NCBI RefSeq assembly: GCF_023145115.1
Contig: NZ_JAGLEJ010000035.1
Coordinates: forward strand, 1-23,369
Direction of reading: 5' to 3'
Length of the DNA: 23,369 nucleotides
Source of the DNA: Algiphilus sp.
GTDB taxonomy: Bacteria > Pseudomonadota > Gammaproteobacteria > Nevskiales > Nevskiaceae
The position numbers were made by a program, and so were the translations under genes. How positions within the stretch are numbered: position 1 is the first letter of the stretch; each line of letters starts with the position of its first letter. This document shows positions 1-7,620 of this stretch, one piece after another. The notes under the pieces were generated by a model, which saw only the letters and a program-made list of their open reading frames with translations, did no database searches and was not told the DNA's origin.

Positions 1-70
1 TGCGCAGTGACAACATAGAAAATAAATTTGAATAATCAAGCTAAAGAATATAGCCATCACAGAAAATGAA
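1..70. other. AT-rich segment abutting the tRNA-Glu 3' end
   Basis: Only about 30% of these 70 bases are G or C (21 of 70 counted), in a window that is otherwise strongly GC-rich. The segment begins exactly at the CCA end of tRNA-Glu. No gene is visible. It could be a T-rich transcription end for the tRNA unit, since the leftward transcript reads T-rich after CCA, or the edge of a foreign element integrated at the tRNA. The window ends too soon to decide. Confidence 0.4.
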
Positions 71-146
71 TGGCGTCCCCACGGGGGTTCCAACCCCGCT
101 TACCGCCGTGAAAGGGCGGTGTCCTAGGCCTCTAGACGATGGGGAC
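71..146 (-). tRNA. tRNA-Glu (anticodon TTC)
   Basis: The reverse strand folds as a 76-nt tRNA. Acceptor stem GTCCCCA pairs with TGGGGAC, the anticodon stem CCGCC/GGCGG carries loop CTTTCAC with anticodon TTC, the T stem is CGGGG/CCCCG, and CCA is encoded at 71-73. It lies 32 bases downstream of tRNA-Ala and is probably co-transcribed with it. The T loop reads TTGGAAC, so position 56, almost always C, is G here. All stems are intact, so it is probably still a functional gene. Confidence 0.95.
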
Positions 147-178
147 TCGACAGGGCTTGGCCGTCGGGCCTTGAAGGA

Positions 179-254
179 TGGTGGAGCCAGGCGGGATCGA
201 ACCGCCGACCTCCTGCATGCCATGCAGGCGCTCTCCCAGCTGAGCTATGGCCCC
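179..254 (-). tRNA. tRNA-Ala (anticodon GGC)
   Basis: The reverse strand folds as a 76-nt tRNA. Acceptor GGGGCCA pairs with TGGCTCC (one G-T pair), the anticodon stem CTGCA/TGCAG holds GGC, the T loop is a normal TTCGATC, and CCA is encoded at 179-181. It is the first gene of a leftward two-tRNA unit (Ala then Glu) with a good promoter immediately upstream. Confidence 0.97.
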
Positions 255-268
255 GAAAACGGAGCGCG

Positions 269-297
269 ATTGTAGCGGCACCGTCACGGCAACACAA
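269..297 (-). promoter_or_regulatory. Promoter of the tRNA-Ala/tRNA-Glu unit
   Basis: On the reverse strand a TTGTGT -35 box (292-297) and a TACAAT -10 box (269-274) are separated by exactly 17 bases. The -10 box ends 14 bases before the mature tRNA-Ala. The sequence following the -10 box is GC-rich, as expected of growth-rate-controlled stable-RNA promoters. Confidence 0.65.
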
Positions 298-321
298 TCG
301 TCGCCGAGGAAAAAAGTGTCG

Positions 322-609
322 TCAGAGCCCGATCTTTCCCTTGATGTGATCCAGCTTCTGGCGCGCCGTGTCGCCCAGATGGTCGACCCGCTCGCGCAGC
401 TCGCCCAGACGCTCCTCGGTCGACTCGCGGATCTCGTCCATCTTCCCGCGCAGCTCCTCGGCGTGTTCCCGCGCCTTCTGCAACTGCACCTGCGCCTCCG
501 CACGCACCTCCTCGGAAGCGTGCTGAGCCTTGACCTCGAGCTTGTCCAGATCGGCCTGCAGCAGCTCCCAGCGCTGCCGCGCCTGACGCATCAGTTCCTC
601 ACGATTCAT
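322..609 (-). CDS. Small coiled-coil protein of unknown function
   Basis: This is a 95-residue, highly charged protein rich in Glu, Arg, Lys, Gln and Leu. It has heptad-like spacing of Leu, Ala and Val over almost its whole length, so it is predicted to be a long amphipathic helix or coiled coil. There is no signal peptide and no Cys. The ATG at 609 is chosen because AGGAG lies about 8 bases upstream on the reverse strand; longer readings of the frame lack this and run into the divergent hydrolase gene. The composition resembles small apolipoprotein-like or sll1863-type stress-associated coiled-coil proteins, but this is resemblance only and no function can be assigned. It is transcribed away from the YheT-like gene and towards the tRNA pair. 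Confidence 0.75.
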   Translation of the reverse strand: MNREELMRQARQRWELLQADLDKLEVKAQHASEEVRAEAQVQLQKAREHAEELRGKMDEIRESTEERLGELRERVDHLGDTARQKLDHIKGKIGL

Positions 610-709
610 CGCTCGACTCCTGTGTAAGCTGGTGACCGCGGCCGCCCTCGGGGCGACCCGTCCCAGTATCCGCCAGTGCGCATCCGCGCGCCAACCGTGT
701 TCCGAGCGC

Positions 710-1714
710 ATGTCCGACGCCTTCCGCCCCCATCCGCTGATCCGCGGCGCCCACGCACAGACCGCCCTGCCCGCGCTGCTCCGCGCCACGCCGCACGTGC
801 CCTGGCAGCGCGAGACACTCGAGACGCCGGACGGCGACTTCATCGTGGTCGCGCACCACGGACCGGACGACGGCCCGGTGGCGCTGCTGCTGCACGGTCT
901 GGGCGGCGGGCTGGACTCGACCTATCTGTGCGCGACCGCGCGCCGTCTCGCCACACTGGGCTGGCACTGCATCGGCATCCAGCAGCGCGGCGCGGGCCCC
1001 GAGCCCAACCGACTGGCGCGCAGCTACAACCACGGCGAGAGCGGCGACATCGCCTGGCTCCTGCAGCAGCTCACCCAGCGCGCGCCCGAGCGCTTCCACG
1101 CCGCCGTCGGCTGGTCGCTGGGCGGCAACGTCCTGCTGAAGACGCTGGGCGAGCTCGGTCCGCGCGCCCCGCTGGATGCCGCGATGGCGGTATCGGTGCC
1201 CTTCGCGCTGGCACCGTGCGTCGAGCACCTCACGCGCGGGCCGGCACGGGCCTATCAGGCCTACCTGCTGCGCGGGCTGAAGGCGGGCCTGCGACGCAAG
1301 CACGGGCCAGTGGCACTGCCCCCCGGAGCGGACCTGGCCACCGCGCTCGCCGCGCGCGATTTCCGCACTTTCGACAACGCCTACACGGCGCCCTGCAACG
1401 GCTACGCGGACGCCGAGGACTACTACGCGCGCGCCAGCTGCGGGCAGTATCTCGCGGACATCCGCGTGCCCACCCGCATCGTCCACGCACTCGACGACCC
1501 GATGATGGTGCCGACCATCGTGCCCGACGCCGACGCGATACCGGCACCGGTATCGCTGGAGGTCACCGCACGCGGCGGCCACGTCGGCTTCGTGGGACGC
1601 AACGACGCCGGCCTGCCGTCGATGTGGCTGGAGGCAACCATCCCCGCCTGGCTGGAGGCGCAGCGACACGGCAGCGATGCACCGAACGCGGAGACGGCAA
1701 CCGAGACAGCCTGA
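710..1714 (+). CDS. YheT-like alpha/beta hydrolase
   Basis: A 334-residue cytoplasmic hydrolase of the YheT/ABHD1-3 family, which includes esterases and lipases acting on short- to medium-chain esters or lipids. The N-terminus PHPLIRGAHAQT is typical of the family. The oxyanion region LLLHGLGGG lies near residues 59-67. The nucleophile elbow GWSLGGN has Ser136, the acid is in ALDDP (Asp262 or Asp263), and the catalytic His is in GGHVGF (His291). The ATG at 710 is chosen because the family motif starts directly after it; the ribosome site is weak (GAGCG). It converges on queA with only 11 bases between the stop codons. The physiological substrate is not known. Confidence 0.9.
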   Translation: MSDAFRPHPLIRGAHAQTALPALLRATPHVPWQRETLETPDGDFIVVAHHGPDDGPVALLLHGLGGGLDSTYLCATARRLATLGWHCIGIQQRGAGPEPNRLARSYNHGESGDIAWLLQQLTQRAPERFHAAVGWSLGGNVLLKTLGELGPRAPLDAAMAVSVPFALAPCVEHLTRGPARAYQAYLLRGLKAGLRRKHGPVALPPGADLATALAARDFRTFDNAYTAPCNGYADAEDYYARASCGQYLADIRVPTRIVHALDDPMMVPTIVPDADAIPAPVSLEVTARGGHVGFVGRNDAGLPSMWLEATIPAWLEAQRHGSDAPNAETATETA

Positions 1715-1725
1715 TCGTGGTGGCG

Positions 1726-2757
1726 TCAGTCCTCGTCGCGACGCGGCAGCCACATCGCATCGCCGTAACTGAAGAAGCGGTAGCGCTGTTCGACCGCGTG
1801 CCGGTACGCGGACAGCACGCGCGCCGTGCCGCCGAATGCGCACACCAGCATGAGAAGGGTCGACTCGGGCAGGTGGAAATTGGTGAGCATCGCGTCCACC
1901 ACGCGGAACCGGTACCCCGGCGTGATGAACAGCCGCGTCTCGCCCGCGCCGGCAGCGAGCTCACCGTCGGCGGCGGCCGATTCCAGCGCTCGCACCACCG
2001 TCGTCCCCACCGCGACGACACGGCCGCCGCGCGCACGGGTGGCCCGGATCGCCTCCAGCAGGTCGTCGCCGACGCGGTAGCGCTCGGCGTGCATGCGGTG
2101 CTCCGCGGGATCCTCCACGCGCATGGGCGCGAAGGTGCCGGCGCCGACATGCAGCGTGAGCGTGGCGATGCGCGTACCGCGCGCACGGATGGCGTCGACC
2201 AGGGGCGCGTCGAAATGCAGGCTGGCCGTAGGGGCCGCGACCGCGCCGTGCTCGCGCGCGAACAGACTCTGGTAACGCGCGTGATCGTCGGCTTCGTCGG
2301 CGCGCGCGATGTAGGGCGGTAGCGGCACGTGGCCGGCGCGCTCGAAAACGGCCATGGCGACATCATCGACGAAGCGCAGCCGGAAGAAGCCTTCCTCGTG
2401 CCGACCGATCACCTCGATGACGGCGCCGTCGCCGTCCACGGTCAGCCGGTTGCCGGGCTTCAGCGTCTTCGATGCGCGCGTCTGCGCGAGCACCTCGCGC
2501 GCATCCAGCAGCCGCTCGAGCAGGATCTCGGCGCGCCCGCCGGTGGTCTTGGTGGCGTGCAGCCGCGCCGGGATCACCCGGGTGTCGTTGAACACCAGCA
2601 GATCGTCCGGGGCCAGCATCGCCGGCCAGTCGGTGACCTGCGCATCGCGGAACGCATCCGCCTCCACGCAGAGCAGACGCGCCGACGAGCGCGGCTCCGC
2701 CGCACGCTGGGCGATCAGCTCTTCGGGAAGCTCGAAATGGAAATCGCTGCGCTGCAC
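1726..2757 (-). CDS. queA: S-adenosylmethionine:tRNA ribosyltransferase-isomerase QueA
   Basis: QueA transfers and rearranges the ribosyl part of SAM onto 7-aminomethyl-7-deazaguanine in tRNA, giving epoxyqueuosine. The 343-residue protein has the classic start QRSDFHFELPEELIAQ. It also has LVFNDTRVIPARL, PLPPYI, TLHVGAGTF and the C-terminal LTNFHLPESTLLMLV, and its length is normal for the family. The start is taken as GTG at 2757 because the family N-terminus begins there; the in-frame ATG upstream adds an unconserved tail. There is no Shine-Dalgarno sequence, and a TACAAT box lies only 7 bases upstream, so the mRNA may be leaderless. It stands alone: the usual tgt-yajC-secD partners do not follow it here. 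Confidence 0.95.
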   Translation of the reverse strand: MQRSDFHFELPEELIAQRAAEPRSSARLLCVEADAFRDAQVTDWPAMLAPDDLLVFNDTRVIPARLHATKTTGGRAEILLERLLDAREVLAQTRASKTLKPGNRLTVDGDGAVIEVIGRHEEGFFRLRFVDDVAMAVFERAGHVPLPPYIARADEADDHARYQSLFAREHGAVAAPTASLHFDAPLVDAIRARGTRIATLTLHVGAGTFAPMRVEDPAEHRMHAERYRVGDDLLEAIRATRARGGRVVAVGTTVVRALESAAADGELAAGAGETRLFITPGYRFRVVDAMLTNFHLPESTLLMLVCAFGGTARVLSAYRHAVEQRYRFFSYGDAMWLPRRDED

Positions 2758-2764
2758 GGCCGCT

Positions 2765-2792
2765 ATTGTAGGCCCGGCGAGGCGCCCGTCCC
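2765..2792 (-). promoter_or_regulatory. Possible promoter giving leaderless queA mRNA
   Basis: A TACAAT box on the reverse strand (2765-2770) lies 7 bases before the GTG start. A poor -35 (GGGACG, 2787-2792) lies 16 bases upstream of it. Transcription would begin at or next to the start codon. This is an inference from spacing only. Confidence 0.4.
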
Positions 2793-2798
2793 GGCGCA

Positions 2799-2827
2799 TT
2801 GTGGGGCCCGGCACCCTCCGTTATAGT
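2799..2827 (+). promoter_or_regulatory. tRNA-Leu promoter
   Basis: TTGTGG (2799-2804) and TATAGT (2822-2827) are spaced by 17 bases, and the mature tRNA begins 17 bases after the -10 box. The TTGTG -35 core and the GC-rich discriminator match the other tRNA promoter in this window. It lies back-to-back with the proposed queA promoter. Confidence 0.65.
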
Positions 2828-2844
2828 CGCCGACCGCTCCCGCT

Positions 2845-2929
2845 GCCGGAGTGGCGGAACTGGTAGACGCGCCGGACTCAAAATTCGGTTGGGCAACCAG
2901 TGTGGGTTCGAGTCCCACCTCCGGCACCA
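2845..2929 (+). tRNA. tRNA-Leu (anticodon CAA)
   Basis: An 85-nt class II tRNA. Acceptor GCCGGAG pairs with CTCCGGC, the anticodon loop CTCAAAA carries CAA (reads UUG), the long variable arm is stem-forming (GGTTGGGCAACC), the T loop is TTCGAGT, and CCA is encoded at 2927-2929. Confidence 0.97.
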
Positions 2930-3070
2930 ATCGCGTTCCCGGCCCCGCGCTTACCCCCGCCCGTCGCGGAACTGCAACATCGCTCCCCTATCGTCGCGCG
3001 CCGTCCCCGCGTTCTTCCGCGCAGGCCGTCGGCTGCCGACGCCCGTGCGCCGCGTCCATCCGGAGCCCGC

Positions 3071-4834
3071 ATGTCGCAGTCGCGCTCGCGTCGCCGTCCC
3101 TTTCCCACCGATCGGCTGCGCCGCCGCGATCTGCTGCGCGTGCTTGGTGCCGCACCGGTACTGCCGCTCGCGGGCTGTGGCGGCTCCACGGAGAGCAGTG
3201 TCGCGCCGCCGACGGAGGGTGGCGGGGTCTGGGACGACGCCGCGTTCCGTCACGGGGTGGCTTCAGGCGACCCCGAGCAGGAACGGGTCATCCTCTGGAC
3301 CCGCGTCTCGAACGTGTCCGGCTCGGTGCCGGTGCGGTGGGAGGTCGCGCTGGACGAGGCCTTCGAATCGGTCATGCGCAGCGACGCCGACCCCGGGCCG
3401 TCGGTGTTCCGCACGCACACCGATGCCGGTCGCGACTACACGGTGAAGGTCGACGCCGCCGGCCTGCTGCCGGGCACGACCTACTTCTACCGCTTCACGG
3501 TGGGCGCGACGCGCTCGCCGGTGGGACGCACGCGCACCGCCGGCAGCGGCGCCATCGACCGCCTGCGGCTGGCGCTGGTGTCGTGCTCGAACTACTCGGC
3601 CGGCTACTTCCACGCCTACCGGGTGATCGCGCGTCAGGATCTCGATGCCGTCGTGCACGTCGGCGACTATCTCTACGAGGGCGGCGGCGAGGGCGAGATC
3701 GGCCGCCCGCACGATCCGCCCTACGAGATCGTCACGCTCGATGACTACCGGCGCCGTCACGCCCAGTACCGCACCGACCCGGACCTGCAGGCGATGACCG
3801 CAGCGCATCCGCTGATCCCGGTCTGGGACGATCACGAGTCCACGAACAACGCGTGGATCGACGGCGCGCAGAACCATCAGCCCGACCGCGAGGGCGACTG
3901 GGAGGAGCGAAAGCTGGCCTCGGCCATCGCCTACGACGAGTGGCTGCCCATCCGCCTGCCCGACCCGATGAACCCGCTGAGGATCTGGCGCCGCATTGCC
4001 TTCGGGGACCTCGTCGAGCTGTTCATGCTCGACACGCGCCTGCAGCGCAACGCTCCGGAAACCGATACCTCGATCACCGGCAGCGAGGCCAACGATCCTT
4101 CGCGCAGCATGCTCGGCATCGAGCAGCGCGACTGGCTCGTGAACGGCCTGCTGAATTCACGGGATGCCGGCATGCGCTGGCGGGTACTGGGTCAGCAGAC
4201 GATGATGGCGCCGCATCGCAACAACCCCGACCCCAGCATGCTGCCGCTGCCCTACCTGCCGCCGGCGGTGGTCGAATCGCTCGGACTGCGCCAGGGCGGC
4301 GGCAACGAGGGCAGCGACAACTGGGGCGCCTACGTCTTCGAGCGCGACACGCTCATCCGACACCTGCGCGAAAACGCCATCAGCAACAACATCGTGCTGA
4401 CCGGCGACGTCCACACCGGATGGGCCTGCGATATCGTCGAGGACCCGTACACGCCCTTCAACCCGATCACCTCCGGGGTCACCGGAGCGCCGGGCTACAG
4501 CGCGCTGACCGGCGCGGGCTCGGTGGCGGTGGAGTTCACCGGCATGAGCGTGACCTCCAACAACCTCATCGACACACCCGGCGGCGCGGCCCTCGGTGCG
4601 CTGTGGGGCGCCGCGGTCCGGGGCGTCAACCCGAACGCGCGGTACCACAACCCGGCGGCGCACGGCTTCGTGCTGGTCGACATCGACCGCGACGGCGCCA
4701 GCGGCTCCTTCTGGAACGTCGGCACCGTGCTGGAACCGCTCGCCGACGGCGATGACGGCGCCATCGACGCCACCTTCCGCGTCGCGCACGCCGAGGCCGG
4801 CGCGCGTTTCGCGAATCATCTCCGCCGCGTCTGA
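3071..4834 (+). CDS. phoD: PhoD-family alkaline phosphatase, Tat-exported lipoprotein
   Basis: A 587-residue enzyme of the PhoD family (Ca/Fe-dependent phosphomono- or diesterases that free phosphate outside the cytoplasm). The N-terminus has a twin-arginine motif (R18-R19-D-L-L) followed by a short hydrophobic stretch and a lipobox L33-A-G-C36, so it is predicted to cross by Tat and be lipid-anchored. The PhoD N-domain motif FRHGVASGDP is followed by the metallophosphatase motifs: VSCSN near residue 170, GDYLYEGG (Asp199), WDDHE (residues 252-256) and GDVHTGW (Asp446, His448). The ATG at 3071 is chosen because it gives the full export signal; upstream in-frame sequence overlaps the tRNA. It ends 16 bases from the convergent GH3 gene. 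No Pho box was recognised. Confidence 0.92.
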   Translation: MSQSRSRRRPFPTDRLRRRDLLRVLGAAPVLPLAGCGGSTESSVAPPTEGGGVWDDAAFRHGVASGDPEQERVILWTRVSNVSGSVPVRWEVALDEAFESVMRSDADPGPSVFRTHTDAGRDYTVKVDAAGLLPGTTYFYRFTVGATRSPVGRTRTAGSGAIDRLRLALVSCSNYSAGYFHAYRVIARQDLDAVVHVGDYLYEGGGEGEIGRPHDPPYEIVTLDDYRRRHAQYRTDPDLQAMTAAHPLIPVWDDHESTNNAWIDGAQNHQPDREGDWEERKLASAIAYDEWLPIRLPDPMNPLRIWRRIAFGDLVELFMLDTRLQRNAPETDTSITGSEANDPSRSMLGIEQRDWLVNGLLNSRDAGMRWRVLGQQTMMAPHRNNPDPSMLPLPYLPPAVVESLGLRQGGGNEGSDNWGAYVFERDTLIRHLRENAISNNIVLTGDVHTGWACDIVEDPYTPFNPITSGVTGAPGYSALTGAGSVAVEFTGMSVTSNNLIDTPGGAALGALWGAAVRGVNPNARYHNPAAHGFVLVDIDRDGASGSFWNVGTVLEPLADGDDGAIDATFRVAHAEAGARFANHLRRV

Positions 4835-4850
4835 GGCACCGGCGCGCGCG

Positions 4851-7037
4851 TCACTCGCAGGCGCCGCCGGCGCGCGCGAGCCGGCCTTCGAGCCGGATGT
4901 CGCGCGACGACGCACCGACCGCGATGCGGTAGCAGCCCGGCGCCGTGGTCCACGCGTCGGCGGCTGCATTCCAGTAGGCAAAGCTGCGTGCCTCGAAGGG
5001 AATGCGCACGTCGGCGCGCTCGCCGGGCGCCAGCGCGAGCTTGTCGAAGCCCTTGAGCTGCAGCGGCGGCTGCACGATGCCGGGCGCCGGATCGGGCATG
5101 CCGACGTACAGCTGCGGCACCGTGGTGCCGGCACGGTCGCCGGTGTTGTGCACGGTGAATGACACGCCGTCGGCGTCGACGGCGAGGTCCTCGTAGGCGA
5201 AGGTGGTGTACGACAGCCCGTGGTCGAATGCGAAGGCCGGCACGATGGCCTTCTCGTCGTACCAGCGGTAGCCGATCAGCACGCCCTCGCGGTATTCGGC
5301 GCGGATAAGCAGGCCGGGATAGGCCGCGACGCTGCCGGCGGTAGGCAGATCCGCCTCGCGCTCGGGGAAGGTCGCGGCCAGGCGGCCACCGGGATCGACA
5401 TCGCCGAAGAGCACGCGCGCGATGGCTGCACCGCCCTCCTGCCCCGGGTACCAGGCCTGGATGAGCGCGGCGAGGCGGTCACGCCACGGTGTCAGCACCG
5501 GTGTGCCGGACTGCAGGACCGCCACGGTGCGCGGATTGGCCGCGGCAACGCGCTCGATCAGCGCGTCCTGATCCGGACGATCGCCGCGGCAGGACAGCGC
5601 AAGGCAGGGGCGGTCGACGCCCTCGCTGAGCTCGACCGCGGCGAACACGATCGCGACGTCGGCCTCGGCCGCGAGTGCGGCGGCGGCGTCGGCATCACTG
5701 CCGTCGGTGAAATGCACCGTCACGCCGTCGCCGGCGCGCTCGCGGATGCCGTCGAGCGGGTTGGTCTGCCGGAACGGCGCCACTGCCGACGACCCACCGC
5801 CACTGACGATGCGGTCGGCCGCACCGATGACCGCGATCGAGCCGATGTCCTCTGCGCGCAACGGCAGCAGGCCGTCGTTCTGCAGCAGCACGGTCCCCTG
5901 CTCGGCAACCTCGCGGGCCACGCGGGCATGGGCCTCCTGATCGATGGCGGCGTCGTTCTCCTCGAAGGGCGGCTGATCGAAGAAGCCGAAACGGAACATC
6001 GTGCGCAGGATGTTGCCGAGCCGCTCGTCGATCAGCGCCTCGTCGACCCGGCCCAGCGCCATCTGCAGCCGGATGGCCGCGGCGCTGTAGAGGATCGGGA
6101 CGGGCATTTCCAGATCGGTGCCGGCGCGCAGCGCCGGGGTGGTGTTCTTCTGCGCGAAGAAGTAGTCGGTGAGCACGAAGCCGTCGAAGCCCCACTCGCC
6201 GCGCAGGATGTCGGTGAGCAGCGACTCGCTGGAGCAGGCCGCTGCGCCGTTGACACGGTTGTAGGCGCACATCACGCTGCCGACGCCGCCCTCGCGCACG
6301 GCGTCCTCGAAGGCCGGCAGATAGATCTCGCGCAGGCTGCGCTCGTCGACCACGGCGTTGACGATGAAGCGGCCGCCGACCAGCCCGGTCAGCGGCGGGA
6401 TGCCGAACTGGCCCTCCTGGTTGTTGGCGGTGTAGTGCTTGATGTTGGCGACCACGCCCTGCGACTGGGCGCCCTGGATCCAGGCCGTGCCCATGCGCGC
6501 CGAGAGCAGCGGATCCTCGCCGTAGGACTCGAAGCTGCGCCCGGCCACCGGCGTGCGCATGATGTCGACGGCCGGCCCGTGCACGACGTGGGCGCCCTTG
6601 TTGCGCACCTCGTTGGCGATCACGGCGCCGGTCTCGCGCGCGAGCTCGGGATCGAAGGTCGAGGCCAGCAGCGCCGGCGACGGATGCGCGGTGGCCCGGC
6701 CCTTGCGCGGTCCGACCGGCCCGTCGGAGAAGTAGAGCGTCGGGATGCCGAGCTCGGGGATACCCTCGCTGGTGCCGTTGGCCGGCTCGCCGGTCACCGA
6801 GCCGAAGACGTCGTCGCCGGCGAGCAGCGAGATCTTCTGGCCGAGCGTCATGGCGTCCAGCAGCAACGCCGTGCGGGCTTCCGGCGTCATGCCGGGATCG
6901 CACCAGGCATGGTCGCCGCACAGCGCATCGCGCGCCACGATGCCGGCACCGCCGGCGCTTGCGGCCGGCTCGCTGCCGCCACAGGCGCACAGCACGATGC
7001 CGGCAAGCGCCGCAGGCGCCACCTTCAATCTTCCCAT
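4851..7037 (-). CDS. Glycoside hydrolase family 3 lipoprotein (beta-glucosidase-like)
   Basis: A 728-residue GH3 enzyme; the family retains configuration while removing terminal beta-linked glucose, xylose or similar sugars. A signal peptide ends in lipobox L16-C-A-C19, so it is predicted to be anchored in the periplasm or outer membrane. The N-terminal barrel has SDGPVGPR (near 104), the substrate-binding KHYTANNQE (200-208) and the nucleophile motif GFVLTDY (Asp291). The C-terminal alpha/beta domain contains GGGSSAV. A fibronectin-III-like end contains the usual GLSYTTFAY and the HNTGDRAG region. The start ATG has GAGGAGGG upstream at good spacing. It follows the SnoaL-like gene by 13 bases, so the two are co-transcribed. 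The sugar and aglycone are unknown. Confidence 0.93.
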   Translation of the reverse strand: MGRLKVAPAALAGIVLCACGGSEPAASAGGAGIVARDALCGDHAWCDPGMTPEARTALLLDAMTLGQKISLLAGDDVFGSVTGEPANGTSEGIPELGIPTLYFSDGPVGPRKGRATAHPSPALLASTFDPELARETGAVIANEVRNKGAHVVHGPAVDIMRTPVAGRSFESYGEDPLLSARMGTAWIQGAQSQGVVANIKHYTANNQEGQFGIPPLTGLVGGRFIVNAVVDERSLREIYLPAFEDAVREGGVGSVMCAYNRVNGAAACSSESLLTDILRGEWGFDGFVLTDYFFAQKNTTPALRAGTDLEMPVPILYSAAAIRLQMALGRVDEALIDERLGNILRTMFRFGFFDQPPFEENDAAIDQEAHARVAREVAEQGTVLLQNDGLLPLRAEDIGSIAVIGAADRIVSGGGSSAVAPFRQTNPLDGIRERAGDGVTVHFTDGSDADAAAALAAEADVAIVFAAVELSEGVDRPCLALSCRGDRPDQDALIERVAAANPRTVAVLQSGTPVLTPWRDRLAALIQAWYPGQEGGAAIARVLFGDVDPGGRLAATFPEREADLPTAGSVAAYPGLLIRAEYREGVLIGYRWYDEKAIVPAFAFDHGLSYTTFAYEDLAVDADGVSFTVHNTGDRAGTTVPQLYVGMPDPAPGIVQPPLQLKGFDKLALAPGERADVRIPFEARSFAYWNAAADAWTTAPGCYRIAVGASSRDIRLEGRLARAGGACE

Positions 7038-7050
7038 GCTGGTGCCCTCC

Positions 7051-7560
7051 TCAGGCTGCGGCGGCAGTATCCGGGGCACCGGCGAACACGCGCTTGAGCG
7101 CATCCTCGCCCAGCTGCAGCACCATCGTGGAATGCACGATGCAGCGCGTCGCGCTGATCCGCCATCCGGCCTCGGTGCGCCGGTACTCGTCCTCGTAGCG
7201 CGCGCCCAGCTGCGTCAGCGTCATCTCATCGGTGTTGATGAGCTGATAGTGAAGCGCCCATTCGCCGACGGCGGTGTCCGCCTCGTTCAGCGCGATCCGT
7301 GCGTTCACGCCATGATGCATCTCGATCATGTGCGGATGGCATCCGAGGCGCTCGAACACCGCGACCAGATCGTCGGCCAGGTCGAACGAACCGATGGCGC
7401 CGAAATCGATCGCCACCGGGCCATCGACGAAGCAGGCCCGCATGGCTGCCGGGTCCTTGCCGTCGCAGGCCGCGAAGTAGCGCGCCTTGAGATCGCGGAT
7501 CGCCTCGCGATCCTCCAGTGCCTGAATACGCGCTTCGAGGCGCTTGTTGTCAGTCATCAT
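7051..7560 (-). CDS. SnoaL-like / NTF2-fold protein
   Basis: A 169-residue protein of the nuclear-transport-factor-2-like fold. It opens with a helix and then DREAIRDLKARYFAACDGKDPAAMRACF, the usual start of SnoaL-like domains, followed by a beta-rich part with MHHGVNARI and WRISATRCIVHSTMV. Members include polyketide cyclases, steroid isomerases, dehydratases and small ligand-binding proteins, so the reaction cannot be named. Two ATGs stand in tandem (7560 and 7557) behind GGAGAGGAG; the second has better spacing and may be the real start. There is no signal peptide. It sits between the SCP2 gene and the GH3 gene in one leftward unit. Confidence 0.85.
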   Translation of the reverse strand: MMTDNKRLEARIQALEDREAIRDLKARYFAACDGKDPAAMRACFVDGPVAIDFGAIGSFDLADDLVAVFERLGCHPHMIEMHHGVNARIALNEADTAVGEWALHYQLINTDEMTLTQLGARYEDEYRRTEAGWRISATRCIVHSTMVLQLGEDALKRVFAGAPDTAAAA

Positions 7561-7578
7561 GTCTCCTCTCCAACGAAA

Positions 7579-7601
7579 TCGGCCCGGCGATGCCGGGCCG
7601 A
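7579..7601 (-). terminator. Intercistronic GC hairpin, possible attenuator
   Basis: A perfect 10-bp stem (7579-7588 with 7592-7601, loop of 3) lies in the 60-base gap after the SCP2 stop codon. On the reverse strand it is followed by TTTCGTT, a weak T tract. It could partly end transcription after SCP2 or protect the 3' end of the SCP2 message, making SCP2 more abundant than the downstream genes. Confidence 0.5.
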
Positions 7602-7620
7602 GATACCGCGATGCCTGTGA

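Noticed and set aside
676..2322. A 548-codon plus-strand frame
   Set aside because: It is a shifted frame over the YheT-like gene and antisense to queA; it is Arg-rich with no recognisable domain.
5220..7097. A 625-codon plus-strand frame
   Set aside because: It is antisense to the well-supported GH3 gene and has low-complexity composition without motifs or a ribosome site.
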